Source: CAOJBM01 sp051872535 (lineage in GTDB: Bacteria; Bacillota_I; Bacilli_A; RF39; UBA660). Taken from it: a DNA stretch of 59,820 bases. The stretch spans positions 1 through 59,820 of the forward strand of contig JBJEDY010000023.1 of the NCBI GenBank assembly GCA_051872535.1, in the 5' to 3' direction. Positions 17,808-25,860 of this stretch are shown piece by piece (position 1 is the first letter of the stretch; every line of letters begins with the position of its first letter). Both the position numbers and the translations under genes were made by a program. The notes below the pieces were generated by a model. The model was not told the origin of the DNA, ran no database searches, and was given only the letters and a program-made list of their open reading frames with translations.

Positions 17808-17835
17808 TTAATTATAACATATATGTTATAATTAA
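17808..17835. promoter_or_regulatory. Perfect 28-bp palindrome carrying two divergent -10 boxes
   Basis: The half-site TTAATTATAACATA is followed by its exact reverse complement. Each arm carries a TATAAT: 17827-17832 on the plus strand (for the recombinase) and 17811-17816 read on the minus strand (for rarA). No good -35 is seen on either side. Leaders would be only about 10-16 bases long. It may also be an operator for a symmetric regulator. Confidence 0.8.
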
Positions 17836-17854
17836 GATATAGAAGGTGTCCTAT

Positions 17855-18751
17855 ATGAAGAAATTACCCGAATATAAATATAGTGAATATATCGATAAAT
17901 ATTTTGATTATCTAGAATTTGAAAAAAAACTTTCCCCAAATACAATAGCATCATACAAAAACGATTTAAAATCTTTTGATATGTACTTCAATCACAAAAT
18001 AATTAACTTAAATTATGAAAACATCAATAAGTATCTAAAAAGTGAAAGTAAACTAAGTTCAAGAAGCTTGGCTCATCAAATAACCGTTATAAATTCACTA
18101 TATGAATTTTTAATTACTGATGGTTATACTACTAGTAATCCTTGTGAGAACATTATTTCTCCAAAACTCGAAAAGAAACTACCTGTATATTTAACTGAAG
18201 AGGATATTAATAAAATCTTAGATGTCGATTTTAATACTATTTACGACTATCGTAATAAAGCTATGTTAGAATTATTATATGCCACAGGATTAAGAATCAG
18301 TGAATTATTAAATCTAAAAATAAATGATATTGATTATAAAGAAGGTTTTGTTAGAATAATAGGGAAGGGGAAGAAAGAACGGATAATACCAATTGGTGAT
18401 ATTGCTTTAAAACATTTAACTATATATTTACAAAAATATCGTTATGAGTTATTAAAAAATAAAACAAGTGATTATATATTCATTTCTAATGCTTGCACCA
18501 AAATGACTCGTCAAGGATTTTTTAAAATAATTAAAAACCAATGTAAAAAGAAGGGAATAGATAAAGAAATATCTCCTCATACAATAAGGCATTCCTTTGC
18601 TACTCATTTATTAGCTCATGGAGCAGATTTAAGAATTATTCAAGAATTATTAGGTCATGAAGATATTTCAACAACTCAAATATATACACACGTTATAAAT
18701 GAAAAATTAAAAAATGATTATCAAAAACATCCAAGAAGTAGAGTAAAATAA
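17855..18751 (+). CDS. Tyrosine recombinase, XerC/XerD-like
   Basis: This 298-residue protein has an N-terminal SAM-like core-binding domain (about 1-90) and a C-terminal catalytic domain. The catalytic set is complete: Arg in YATGLRISEL, Lys in GKGKKERIIP, His-x-x-Arg in SPHTIRHSFATHL, His in LLGHEDISTTQ, and the nucleophile Tyr in IYTHV. Size and motifs match chromosome-dimer-resolving Xer proteins; C and D types cannot be told apart here. ATG 17855 follows AGAAGGTG at 17841-17848. It lies divergent to rarA among housekeeping genes with no att-like repeats, so it is unlikely to be a mobile-element integrase. Confidence 0.93.
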   Translation: MKKLPEYKYSEYIDKYFDYLEFEKKLSPNTIASYKNDLKSFDMYFNHKIINLNYENINKYLKSESKLSSRSLAHQITVINSLYEFLITDGYTTSNPCENIISPKLEKKLPVYLTEEDINKILDVDFNTIYDYRNKAMLELLYATGLRISELLNLKINDIDYKEGFVRIIGKGKKERIIPIGDIALKHLTIYLQKYRYELLKNKTSDYIFISNACTKMTRQGFFKIIKNQCKKKGIDKEISPHTIRHSFATHLLAHGADLRIIQELLGHEDISTTQIYTHVINEKLKNDYQKHPRSRVK

Positions 18752-18777
18752 AAAAGACTATCTAAATAGTCTTTTTT
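18750..18777. terminator. Bidirectional terminator after the recombinase gene
   Basis: AAAAAAGACTA pairs with TAGTCTTTTTT around a short loop. It serves the recombinase and the converging 47-residue gene. Confidence 0.9.
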
Positions 18778-18781
18778 ATAA

Positions 18782-18925
18782 TTACATTTCTTTATTTTCT
18801 CTATTGCTTCTAGAACTTTTATTTGTTCTTGAGCTACTTGCAGAGTTATTAGCTTTATTGCGTTTAGATTCAATTCTATTAGCTTGTTGCTTATTAGCTC
18901 TACTTGATTTATTTGCTTTATTCAT
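18782..18925 (-). CDS. Small basic Asn/Ser/Lys-rich protein (47 aa)
   Basis: This short gene starts at ATG 18925 behind a strong TAGGAGGTAAGAATT and ends with TAA at 18782, just before the shared terminator. The product begins MNKANKSSRANKQQANRIES. It consists almost wholly of Asn, Ser, Lys, Arg, Gln and Ala, is strongly basic and has no hydrophobic core, so it is likely disordered and nucleic-acid binding. The Asn/Gln/Ala-rich makeup recalls gamma-type small spore proteins, but I see no defined repeat, so the function is unknown. Confidence 0.72.
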   Translation of the reverse strand: MNKANKSSRANKQQANRIESKRNKANNSASSSRTNKSSRSNRENKEM

Positions 18926-19068
18926 AATTCTTACCTCCTATTACTAGTATTAACAATAGTAACTATTTAATGCATTAAATAAAAGGAACTAATTACCATT
19001 TTAAGATAACCAAATATTGGTAATCATAAATAAAAATAATTATAATAAAATTAACTAGGTGATAAATA

Positions 19069-19800
19069 ATGCCAATACTGATATCATTTATAGCTGGTAT
19101 TTCAACAGTAATAGGTAGTATTTTTATATTTGTTAATATTAATAAAAAAAATATCAATAAATTTATAAGTTATTGTCTATCTTTATCATTAGCAATTATG
19201 ATATTAATAAGTATAACTGAATTAATACCTGTATCACTTAAAAATATTATGATTTTTTATAAATTTCCTCTATCCATATTACTAGTATGTATAATTCCAA
19301 TAATAGGGTACAATGGAATTAAGTTAATTGATAAAATATCCTCAAGTACCAACAATCTTTATAAACTTGGAATTATTAATATGATTGTTTTAATATTACA
19401 TAATATGCCAGAAGGAATTATTACATATTTAAGCAGTATAGAAAATACAAGTCTAGGAGTAAAATTATGTATAGCTATAATGCTTCATAATATTCCAGAA
19501 GGAATAGCAATAGCAATTCCAATATATTACGGAACAGGATCTAAAACAAAAGCAGTAGGTATGAGCTTAATTTCTGGTCTATCAGAACCATTAGGGGCTG
19601 TTTTAACTCATATATTTTTTAAGAATATAATTACCGCTAAAAGTTTAAGTATTATACTGTTATTTGTTGGAGCTATTATGATTACCTTATCTATAAATAA
19701 ATTATATCCTGAAGCATCTAAGTTAGGGGAGAATAAATATGTTTATTTTGGTTTAATATCCGGCATTATTTTAATTACTATTATTGAAACATTTTTTTAG
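19069..19800 (+). CDS. zupT: ZIP-family divalent metal transporter
   Basis: This 243-residue membrane protein has about eight hydrophobic segments. The paired metal-site signatures of ZIP transporters are present: HNMPEGIITY in TM4 and HNIPEGIAIAIPIY in TM5, followed by GLSEPLGAVL. These match the ZupT branch, which imports Zn and other divalent metals across the cytoplasmic membrane. The start is ATG 19069 behind AGGTGATAA. It stands alone between two terminator-like hairpins. No metal-responsive operator was identified upstream. Confidence 0.9.
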   Translation: MPILISFIAGISTVIGSIFIFVNINKKNINKFISYCLSLSLAIMILISITELIPVSLKNIMIFYKFPLSILLVCIIPIIGYNGIKLIDKISSSTNNLYKLGIINMIVLILHNMPEGIITYLSSIENTSLGVKLCIAIMLHNIPEGIAIAIPIYYGTGSKTKAVGMSLISGLSEPLGAVLTHIFFKNIITAKSLSIILLFVGAIMITLSINKLYPEASKLGENKYVYFGLISGIILITIIETFF

Positions 19801-19816
19801 AATAACAAGAATCTTA

Positions 19817-19857
19817 TGATTATCTTATATTTATTTATATGAAATATAAGATAATCA
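19817..19857 (+). terminator. Hairpin after zupT
   Basis: A perfect 16-bp stem pairs 19817-19832 (TGATTATCTTATATTT) with 19842-19857 around a 9-base loop and is followed by TTTTC. It is A/T-rich, but long enough to act as the zupT terminator. Confidence 0.75.
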
Positions 19858-20308
19858 TTTTCAATTAAATAAAAGAATAGAAATAATTACTGTCATAATC
19901 CATCATAAAAAATACATATATAATTTATAGGTTTACATAATATACATTATAAGAAGTATTATATATCATTAAGAAAATATAAATAATATAGATAATTGAC
20001 ATTATATTTATAAATTTAATTTATGATATATAGCACTATTATATTATCTAAACAATATATGAAACAATAAAAAGAGATTTCAAAATACTTTATTTATTAT
20101 TTTTTATTTAAAATTAATTTTAAATAAATGATATTGCATTTTTATTATAATATTTATATTTTTAAATTTTCATGAAATGAATCGAATAAATCTAAGATGG
20201 ACAATTATCCATCTCGATTTGTGAAACGCTTCGAATAATTAACAATAATACAATTGTGCAGCTCACTTCGTAAGGTTAATCAATAATAGTTTTAACATAT
20301 ATATTAAC
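19858..20308. other. Non-coding AT-rich region, longest gene-free stretch of the window
   Basis: No reading frame with a ribosome site is visible on either strand. The first 300 bases are nearly pure A/T. The last 120 are less so and contain GATGGA-CAATTA-TCCATC (20194-20211) and a G+C-richer segment with GTGCAGCTCACTTCG, which may be part of a small structured RNA or a decayed element. No recognisable RNA family. Confidence 0.5.
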
Positions 20309-20344
20309 ACTCCCCCTTTTTCGTAATTTTATAATAGGGGGAGT
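20309..20344 (-). terminator. GC-rich hairpin after the HTH gene
   Basis: ACTCCCCC (20309-20316) pairs with GGGGGAGT (20337-20344). There is no proper U-tract on either side, so terminator function is uncertain, but its place just past the HTH stop fits. Confidence 0.5.
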
Positions 20345-20363
20345 TGCATATAAAAAGAAAGAA

Positions 20364-21140
20364 TTAAATCTTTCTCGATTCTATATCAGCAATCTTTTCT
20401 AATACCTCTGCCGCATTAGTTTCATTCATTGTAGTGTATCCAAGTTCTTTTAGTGCTTGAATTTTAATAGTGTTAAGTTGTTGAGTTCTAGATAATTTTT
20501 CTTCATTCTTTTGCTCAATTTCTTTAACAAATCTTTTATGAGATTCAGTAATTCTACTTCTAGAAGCTCCCCCATTATTATATAAATTCAAAGCTGAGTA
20601 TAAAATACCTTCGAATATAAATTGTTTATCTTCTTGAAATTTATATTCTTCTGGATTAGTAAAACCAGTAGTCTTGCTCATATATCCAAAAATATACTTA
20701 ATTTCTGGAACATTATCTAGAGATTGTAACATATGATATAAGTACTGTACTGCATAATAATTTTCTTGATTATGATCATCCATTAATTTTTCTTTTAATA
20801 AATAAGTTATATCACTTAATAAAGTTTGAGAATCTTTATCTAATCCTCTTAAGTCGAAGTGTGCATCTAAATCAGAAGACAATTTAACACCTTGATTTAA
20901 TCTAGATTCAACTGCCATTAAATAATCAGTAGTTACTTTAATATTAGCAATCGCATCATCAGATGCATCTTCAATATCTAGCAACTTAAACAATAATAAT
21001 TTTTTTTCTTTAGGCCATTTATTTAAATCATCTAATTCAAGATAATTATAAACCATTTGTCTTGATACTCCTAAATATTTAGCCAATCTAACCTTTGATA
21101 TTCCTAATTCTTGTAATAAATCGTTTAATGAACAACGCAT
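20364..21140 (-). CDS. HTH transcriptional regulator, autoregulated
   Basis: This 258-residue protein has an N-terminal helix-turn-helix (about residues 1-45: LLQELGISKVRLAKYLGVSRQMVYNYL). A long helical region of unknown family follows; it contains NLYNNGGASRSRITESH, which has some look of a second DNA-binding helix pair. The C-terminus is IQALKELGYTTMNETNAAEVLEKIADIES. ATG 21140 follows AAAAGGAGTGATAAT and is chosen over an upstream in-frame start. A 22-bp inverted repeat overlaps the -35 of its promoter, pointing to negative autoregulation. The regulon and ligand cannot be told from the sequence. Confidence 0.85.
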   Translation of the reverse strand: MRCSLNDLLQELGISKVRLAKYLGVSRQMVYNYLELDDLNKWPKEKKLLLFKLLDIEDASDDAIANIKVTTDYLMAVESRLNQGVKLSSDLDAHFDLRGLDKDSQTLLSDITYLLKEKLMDDHNQENYYAVQYLYHMLQSLDNVPEIKYIFGYMSKTTGFTNPEEYKFQEDKQFIFEGILYSALNLYNNGGASRSRITESHKRFVKEIEQKNEEKLSRTQQLNTIKIQALKELGYTTMNETNAAEVLEKIADIESRKI

Positions 21141-21170
21141 TATTATCACTCCTTTTGTAGTTTCAAGACA

Positions 21171-21202
21171 ATTATATATCACTTAACACTTTAGTGTCAA
21201 GT
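21171..21202 (-). promoter_or_regulatory. Consensus promoter with operator for the HTH gene
   Basis: On the minus strand TTGACA (21195-21200) and TATAAT (21171-21176) are separated by 18 bases; both hexamers are perfect consensus. The inverted repeat ACTTAACACT / AGTGTCAAGT (21181-21202, one mismatch) covers the -35 and most of the spacer, a classic repressor placement. Confidence 0.75.
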
Positions 21203-21376
21203 GTAAACTATTGTAAATTATAAAATAGTTATATTTTAAAACTAATTCTCATCTTAACAATATTTATTTAATATATTTACTTTCAGAAAATTATATATAT
21301 TACAAAAAACTATACAGGTACTTCCCTACCCTTATATTAAGCTACTTATTCTATAAAAATAATCAATAGACTATTT

Positions 21377-21402
21377 TATAAAAAGTATGTTAAAAAACAT
21401 AC
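21377..21402 (-). terminator. Terminator of mnmA
   Basis: GTATGTT (21385-21391) pairs with AACATAC (21396-21402); on the minus strand it is followed by TTTTTAT. It overlaps the last mnmA codons. Confidence 0.8.
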
Positions 21403-22499
21403 CATAATTTTTCATTATTTTTTCTTACTTCATTTATAATGCCACTACCTAAACATTCTTCTCCTAAATATAAAACACAAGCTTGGCCAGGAGTAACAGC
21501 TTTAGCTCCACCTACATATTTAACTTTAATAGTACCATCATCTAAATAGGTTAATTCAACTGGATGATCTTCACCTCGATACCTAAACTTAGCTGTACAA
21601 AAAACAGGTTTGGTTGAACTTATAAAATTAACATTATCAATAATGCATTCATCACTTATTAAATATTCGTTGTCTTCACCAAAAGCAATATATAAAATAT
21701 TCTTTTCAACATTTTTACCACAAACATAATGTTTTTCTGGATAACCAGATAATCCAACATTTCTTCTTTGACCGATAGTATAATTCATTAAACCAGTATG
21801 TCTTCCTACAATATCACCAGTTTTGACATCTACTATATCACCATAATTTGGTTTTAAATAATTATGCAGAAATTCTTGATAATGTCTTTCACCTATAAAA
21901 CATATACCTGTACTATCTTTTTTAGAAGCCGTAGATAAACCTATTTCAGTAGCTATTTTTCTAACTTCTTGTTTCTGTAAATGACCTATTGGAAATAAAA
22001 TGTTTTTAAGTTGTTTTGCTTCAAGTTGAGCTAAGAAATAAGTCTGGTCTTTATTATTATCAAGTCCTCTTAATAATCTGTTACCTTCTAATCGCGCATA
22101 ATGACCTGTAGCAACATAGTCAGCACCTAATTTTAATGCCTCTTTAACAAATAAATCAAACTTAATATATTTATTACACATTAAATCAGGATTTGGTGTA
22201 CGACCTTTTTTAAGTTCATCTAAAAAATAAGTAAAAACATAATCCCAGTATTCTTTAATAAAATCAACACGATATAAAGGAATCTTTAATTGCTCACAAA
22301 CCACTTTAACATCATTATAATCTTGTTCTTGAGGACAAATACTTTCCCCAAAAGTTGGATTTCCATCAATATCATTATTAAGGGCCGCATCCCAATTACG
22401 CATAAAAAGCCCAATTACTTCATAACCTTCTTTTTGTAATAAATAAGCGGCAACTGAACTATCTACTCCACCACTCATACCAACTACAACTTTTGCCAT
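21390..22499 (-). CDS. mnmA: tRNA-specific 2-thiouridylase
   Basis: This 369-residue enzyme puts sulfur on U34 of tRNA-Lys, -Glu and -Gln. The PP-loop GMSGGVDSSVAAYLL lies at the N-terminus. The two redox Cys are in NPDLMCNKYIKF and GICFIGERHYQEFL, and conserved GHYAR and TIGQRRNVGL stretches are present. The C-terminal beta-barrel ends the protein. ATG 22499 follows AGGAAGTGG; an in-frame GTG at 22508 lies within that site. It is a stand-alone gene ahead of the SpoIIM-like gene on the same strand. Confidence 0.96.
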   Translation of the reverse strand: MAKVVVGMSGGVDSSVAAYLLQKEGYEVIGLFMRNWDAALNNDIDGNPTFGESICPQEQDYNDVKVVCEQLKIPLYRVDFIKEYWDYVFTYFLDELKKGRTPNPDLMCNKYIKFDLFVKEALKLGADYVATGHYARLEGNRLLRGLDNNKDQTYFLAQLEAKQLKNILFPIGHLQKQEVRKIATEIGLSTASKKDSTGICFIGERHYQEFLHNYLKPNYGDIVDVKTGDIVGRHTGLMNYTIGQRRNVGLSGYPEKHYVCGKNVEKNILYIAFGEDNEYLISDECIIDNVNFISSTKPVFCTAKFRYRGEDHPVELTYLDDGTIKVKYVGGAKAVTPGQACVLYLGEECLGSGIINEVRKNNEKLWYVF

Positions 22500-22533
22500 A
22501 ATTCCCACTTCCTAAAAAGTATTATAACATATA

Positions 22534-23127
22534 TTATAACAAAGTAATTAATAGTTTATTAATAATTGGACTTAAGGAAAACAATAATACATCTAAAATA
22601 CCAATACAAATCATTACTACTACTACTTTTCTGACATTAATCATAATATTATTCTTTAATTCATTATTATGACGATAGAAGATAAAACCCAACATATTTT
22701 TTGATATTCTTGATGCTCTTACAATTAAAAATATAACTAATATTAAATATAATAACTTATAAATCAAAAAATATAAAATTGCAAATATAATACTCTTAAA
22801 ACCTAGAATACCAACTATTGAACTAATACTAAAACCTATGCTCAATGTCTCAAAAAACAAATAAAAATACACAAGAGGTAAACCAATTACTGTAAACGAT
22901 AAAACTATAATACATATGCCAATTAATAAATGAACAAAAAAATTATTAATTTTAGTTGAAACTAATCCATCTTTCAAAGAAACTAAACCTTCTACCAAAC
23001 TTTCTTTGACTCCATCATTTAAATGGAAATAATATAATATTCCAAAAATAAATCCTGTAATTAACAAAGTAATAATAAAAATGAATAACTTACGATATCT
23101 GATACGACTAAACCATTTATTTACCAT
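22534..23127 (-). CDS. SpoIIM-like integral membrane protein
   Basis: This 197-residue protein has five to six hydrophobic segments: a cytoplasmic basic N-terminus with TM1 at about 13-35, then segments near 65-85, 90-110, 115-140 and 170-195. The central pattern with GFSISSIVGILGFKSIIFAIL resembles SpoIIM/DUF95 proteins. SpoIIM is part of the engulfment machine (with SpoIID and SpoIIP) in spore formers. Identification rests on the pattern of this segment, length and topology, so it is moderate. ATG 23127 has only a weak AGGTGAAA ribosome site. Confidence 0.6.
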   Translation of the reverse strand: MVNKWFSRIRYRKLFIFIITLLITGFIFGILYYFHLNDGVKESLVEGLVSLKDGLVSTKINNFFVHLLIGICIIVLSFTVIGLPLVYFYLFFETLSIGFSISSIVGILGFKSIIFAILYFLIYKLLYLILVIFLIVRASRISKNMLGFIFYRHNNELKNNIMINVRKVVVVMICIGILDVLLFSLSPIINKLLITLL

Positions 23128-23207
23128 ATATTTTCACCTATTCAATTATATTTACAGATATTAGAAAATATGATAAATTATATATAGTAAAAACTGAGGT
23201 GAGCATT

Positions 23208-23300
23208 ATGAATAAAACAATACAAAAAATTGCCGTATGGATTATGTTAATTGTTATGGTACTTGGATTTGTAGGAATAATTCTTGCATATTTAGCATAA
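23208..23300 (+). CDS. DUF4044-type single-pass micropeptide (30 aa)
   Basis: This 30-residue protein begins MNKTIQKIAVWIMLIVMVLG and ends IILAYLA. A basic, amphipathic start runs straight into one membrane helix. The MxKTxQKIAVWxMLI pattern matches the short DUF4044 family of Firmicutes, whose function is unknown. The start is ATG 23208 behind GAGGTGAGC. A hairpin at 23330 closes the unit. It is convergent with the unknown gene that follows. Confidence 0.8.
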   Translation: MNKTIQKIAVWIMLIVMVLGFVGIILAYLA

Positions 23301-23329
23301 TAAAAATATCTTTAATTAACTGATATTAT

Positions 23330-23356
23330 AAGTAAACACTATAGTTTACTTTTTTA
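23330..23356. terminator. Terminator between the DUF4044 gene and 23391-24017
   Basis: AAGTAAAC (23330-23337) pairs with GTTTACTT (23344-23351), followed by TTTTT. Confidence 0.85.
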
Positions 23357-23390
23357 TTTTAATAAAATATTGAGTAAATTTACTTCATCC

Positions 23391-24017
23391 TTATTTAATA
23401 TAATTATCATTCTCATTTTTTATAGTTGCAAACTCCTCATCTAACTTGCGATATTTCATAAAATACATATACTTAAACTCATTTTCTACTTCAGGGGATA
23501 TAATATAACCATTGAAGTTATCAAAAATATCTAGTTGCATATTTAAATATCTTTCTTCTATCAATGAATCCACTACTAAATTACAAACATTAAGATTAGA
23601 AAACAAAAAAACATAAGCACTATACAAATCTTTAAAAGCTGCATATGCAACTAATTCTACCGCACCTTTACGTGTTAAATTAGTACTAATACGAGGATTT
23701 TGACGATGTTCCATATAAATTGATTCATTAACACTAAACTTGACGTCTCGCAAAGCAAAAGAAGCCATACAATATTTGATAAGAATATGAGCAAGATCAT
23801 CTTGTTGTAACATTTTAGCTTTTCTTCTACCATCATACTTACTACTGATTAATAACCATTTACTATAATCTATATTATTATCTTTTAAAACACTCATATC
23901 ATTAAATAAACACAATTTAATTGCCGTTTTTGCATTTTTGAAGCCTTGACTTTCAGATGTTCCTAAAAAAGCTGCATCAAGGTAAGATATTTTACTATCT
24001 CTCAAATTACTGTTCAT
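23391..24017 (-). CDS. Hypothetical protein (208 aa)
   Basis: I do not recognise this protein. It is soluble and mixed alpha/beta, with a basic stretch SSKYDGRRKAKMLQQDDLAH (about residues 60-80) and the segment EHRQNPRISTNLTRKGAVELVAYAAFKD in the middle. There is no signal peptide or membrane segment. ATG 24017 follows AGGTGACAATA; an in-frame GTG at 24026 is within that site. It lies downstream of two other unknown genes on the same strand but behind their terminator, so it has its own transcript. Confidence 0.78.
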   Translation of the reverse strand: MNSNLRDSKISYLDAAFLGTSESQGFKNAKTAIKLCLFNDMSVLKDNNIDYSKWLLISSKYDGRRKAKMLQQDDLAHILIKYCMASFALRDVKFSVNESIYMEHRQNPRISTNLTRKGAVELVAYAAFKDLYSAYVFLFSNLNVCNLVVDSLIEERYLNMQLDIFDNFNGYIISPEVENEFKYMYFMKYRKLDEEFATIKNENDNYIK

Positions 24018-24062
24018 TATTGTCACCTATTATAAAGTATACTATATTTTATTCTAAAACTC

Positions 24063-24093
24063 AAAAAGAAAACTGAGATATTTTTCTCAGTTT
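24063..24093 (-). terminator. Terminator after 24092-24337
   Basis: AAACTGAGA (24070-24078) pairs with TCTCAGTTT (24085-24093); on the minus strand TCTTTTTG follows. Confidence 0.8.
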
Positions 24094-24337
24094 AATTATT
24101 TTTATATTTATCAGATATTAATTGATATAGTTCATTTTTTAAATCATTATCTTTTACGACAACAACACTATTATCTTCTTCATTTACAACTTTTATAAAA
24201 TCATAAATACCCAAAGCTTTTGTTTTTTCATTATTAACTTTAACAGAATAGAAATATTTCCCATCATGATATTCAACTAAATCTAATAGCAAATAATTTA
24301 ATCCACTTTTTAAAGTAATAATATCATCCATATTCAT
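24092..24337 (-). CDS. Small acidic hypothetical protein (81 aa)
   Basis: This 81-residue acidic protein begins MNMDDIITLKSGLNYLLLDL. It looks like a small all-beta fold: alternating hydrophobic strands (KYFYSVKVNN, SVVVVKD) and a C-terminal helix. The layout is similar to DUF1292/YrzB-like proteins, but no firm match can be claimed. It overlaps the stop of the 490-residue gene by one base (TAATG), so the two are translationally coupled and probably act together. Confidence 0.75.
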   Translation of the reverse strand: MNMDDIITLKSGLNYLLLDLVEYHDGKYFYSVKVNNEKTKALGIYDFIKVVNEEDNSVVVVKDNDLKNELYQLISDKYKNN

Positions 24338-25809
24338 TACAATTTCAATCCTTTCACTTCATCAAATGGAACAAAAGAGTCCATTAAATCACTTTCGGTT
24401 TTATTAATTTTAGCAGAATCGATTGTTTTCTTTTTTTGATTTAATACAGCATTTAATTGAGAAAATTTAGAAGCAAAAGCAGGATATTTAGCACTAGCAT
24501 GTTCGTTAGCAGCAATCACAGTACTTATATAATCTGGAGTAACATTTACAATATCACTTAAAGCATAAGCGTTGAATCCAAATGTAACTAACACTTCCCT
24601 AGGTAATGAATCTTCAATACTTTTTCCACTAGAAACACCAATTATTTTATCCAATGTATTATCAAAAATTCTAAATTTTTCTTCAACAACACTTGTATAT
24701 TTTACATCATGTTCTTGTTCTAATTGACTAATTTTCATCATTGACTTTTCAGTAGGATTCTTTTTGCTAATCATTTTTCTTGCATCATTTGCAGTCTTCA
24801 CATCAATTTCAGCAAAAACAACTTTAAGTTTATCAATAACTTTGCTAGTAAATTCATAATTATTAATTCTTAAACTTTCTCTTGCATTATCTAAAAATGG
24901 TTTAGTAGCATAAATTGAATGCTTTACTTTTTGTCTATAAAAAGTAGGATTATCTAATAAAGATTCTTTTAATTTATCAATACGTAACAAATCTACAGTT
25001 TGTTTTTTTTCTTCTTTTGGAACTTGAAACATTCTTTTACCACCCTCAACAATAGTATCCATAATACTTTTCTTATCTCCAAAGAATTGTAAATTCATTG
25101 GTATAGTTTCCATATTTTTAACTTTCATTGGTTGTTTTGGCACATTACTTACATATGCACCTTCAAAAATCTTAAAACTTTTTTTATTATTTATATTATC
25201 CAAAGCTTTTTTAGCTTCTTTTTCATAATATTTTTTCATTCGGCGATAATAAGGATTTTTTGAAGCTTTTTCAATTTTATAGCCGTCAGCAGTTTTTTTC
25301 ATTGTGTAACATTCATGAATATATGGAGATCTTACTTTATAAACATTTGTACCTTCTACATACTCTCTTGCTGGTAAATTATAACCATTCTTTGTATAGA
25401 ATTCATATAAATAATCTTCATAATCATCAATAGTTTCATTTTCTTTTATTTCTCTAGGAACTTTAATTTTATTTTTAGTTCCTGGTAAGAATTCACCTTC
25501 TTTTAATGGTTTAACAATATCAAGGCCTTCAATATTAACACGAGAAAGCATTTCAAAAAATTTATCGTAATCCGATTTCTTAATACGCATTTCATCTATT
25601 AATATAAACTCTTCAGGCTTATCAACCATATTAGCAACAAAAAGCATACGTCTAATTTCTAATAAATAAAGTATTTCATCTTGGATCTTATCTTTTGTAT
25701 TATTATCATCAAGATCTTTCAATGAATCTCTTAATTTGTGTATGGTAGCATTTACTTTTTCAATTTCATCATCATTAATTGTAAAATCAGCTTCAGTTAC
25801 TTTTTCCAT
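24337..25809 (-). CDS. Large hypothetical protein with internal phage-like MNLQFFG motif (490 aa)
   Basis: This 490-residue, Lys/Glu-rich soluble protein matches no family I know. The first ~235 residues are acidic and helical, with a middle region (YLYEFYTKNGYNLPAREYVE). Near residue 238 comes IPMNLQFFGDKKS, a string that usually opens phage head or scaffold proteins. A second helical half of about 250 residues follows. This could be a fusion or coincidence. The start is ATG 25809 behind GAGGGTGATAACAG. It is followed by cpsB on the upstream side, but there is no evidence that it belongs to the sugar locus. It is coupled to the 81-residue gene. Confidence 0.75.
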   Translation of the reverse strand: MEKVTEADFTINDDEIEKVNATIHKLRDSLKDLDDNNTKDKIQDEILYLLEIRRMLFVANMVDKPEEFILIDEMRIKKSDYDKFFEMLSRVNIEGLDIVKPLKEGEFLPGTKNKIKVPREIKENETIDDYEDYLYEFYTKNGYNLPAREYVEGTNVYKVRSPYIHECYTMKKTADGYKIEKASKNPYYRRMKKYYEKEAKKALDNINNKKSFKIFEGAYVSNVPKQPMKVKNMETIPMNLQFFGDKKSIMDTIVEGGKRMFQVPKEEKKQTVDLLRIDKLKESLLDNPTFYRQKVKHSIYATKPFLDNARESLRINNYEFTSKVIDKLKVVFAEIDVKTANDARKMISKKNPTEKSMMKISQLEQEHDVKYTSVVEEKFRIFDNTLDKIIGVSSGKSIEDSLPREVLVTFGFNAYALSDIVNVTPDYISTVIAANEHASAKYPAFASKFSQLNAVLNQKKKTIDSAKINKTESDLMDSFVPFDEVKGLKL

Positions 25810-25860
25810 CTGTTATCACCCTCAATTATATAAACTAATTATAACAAAAAAACCTAAGTA

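Noticed and set aside
17855..18751. Tyrosine recombinase as a prophage integrase
   Set aside because: Housekeeping neighbours, Xer-like length, no attachment repeats or tRNA end, and no phage genes next to it.
24337..25809. A prophage remnant, from the MNLQFFG string
   Set aside because: Only one short string is phage-like; no terminase, portal, tail or lysis genes are present, so only a note is justified.
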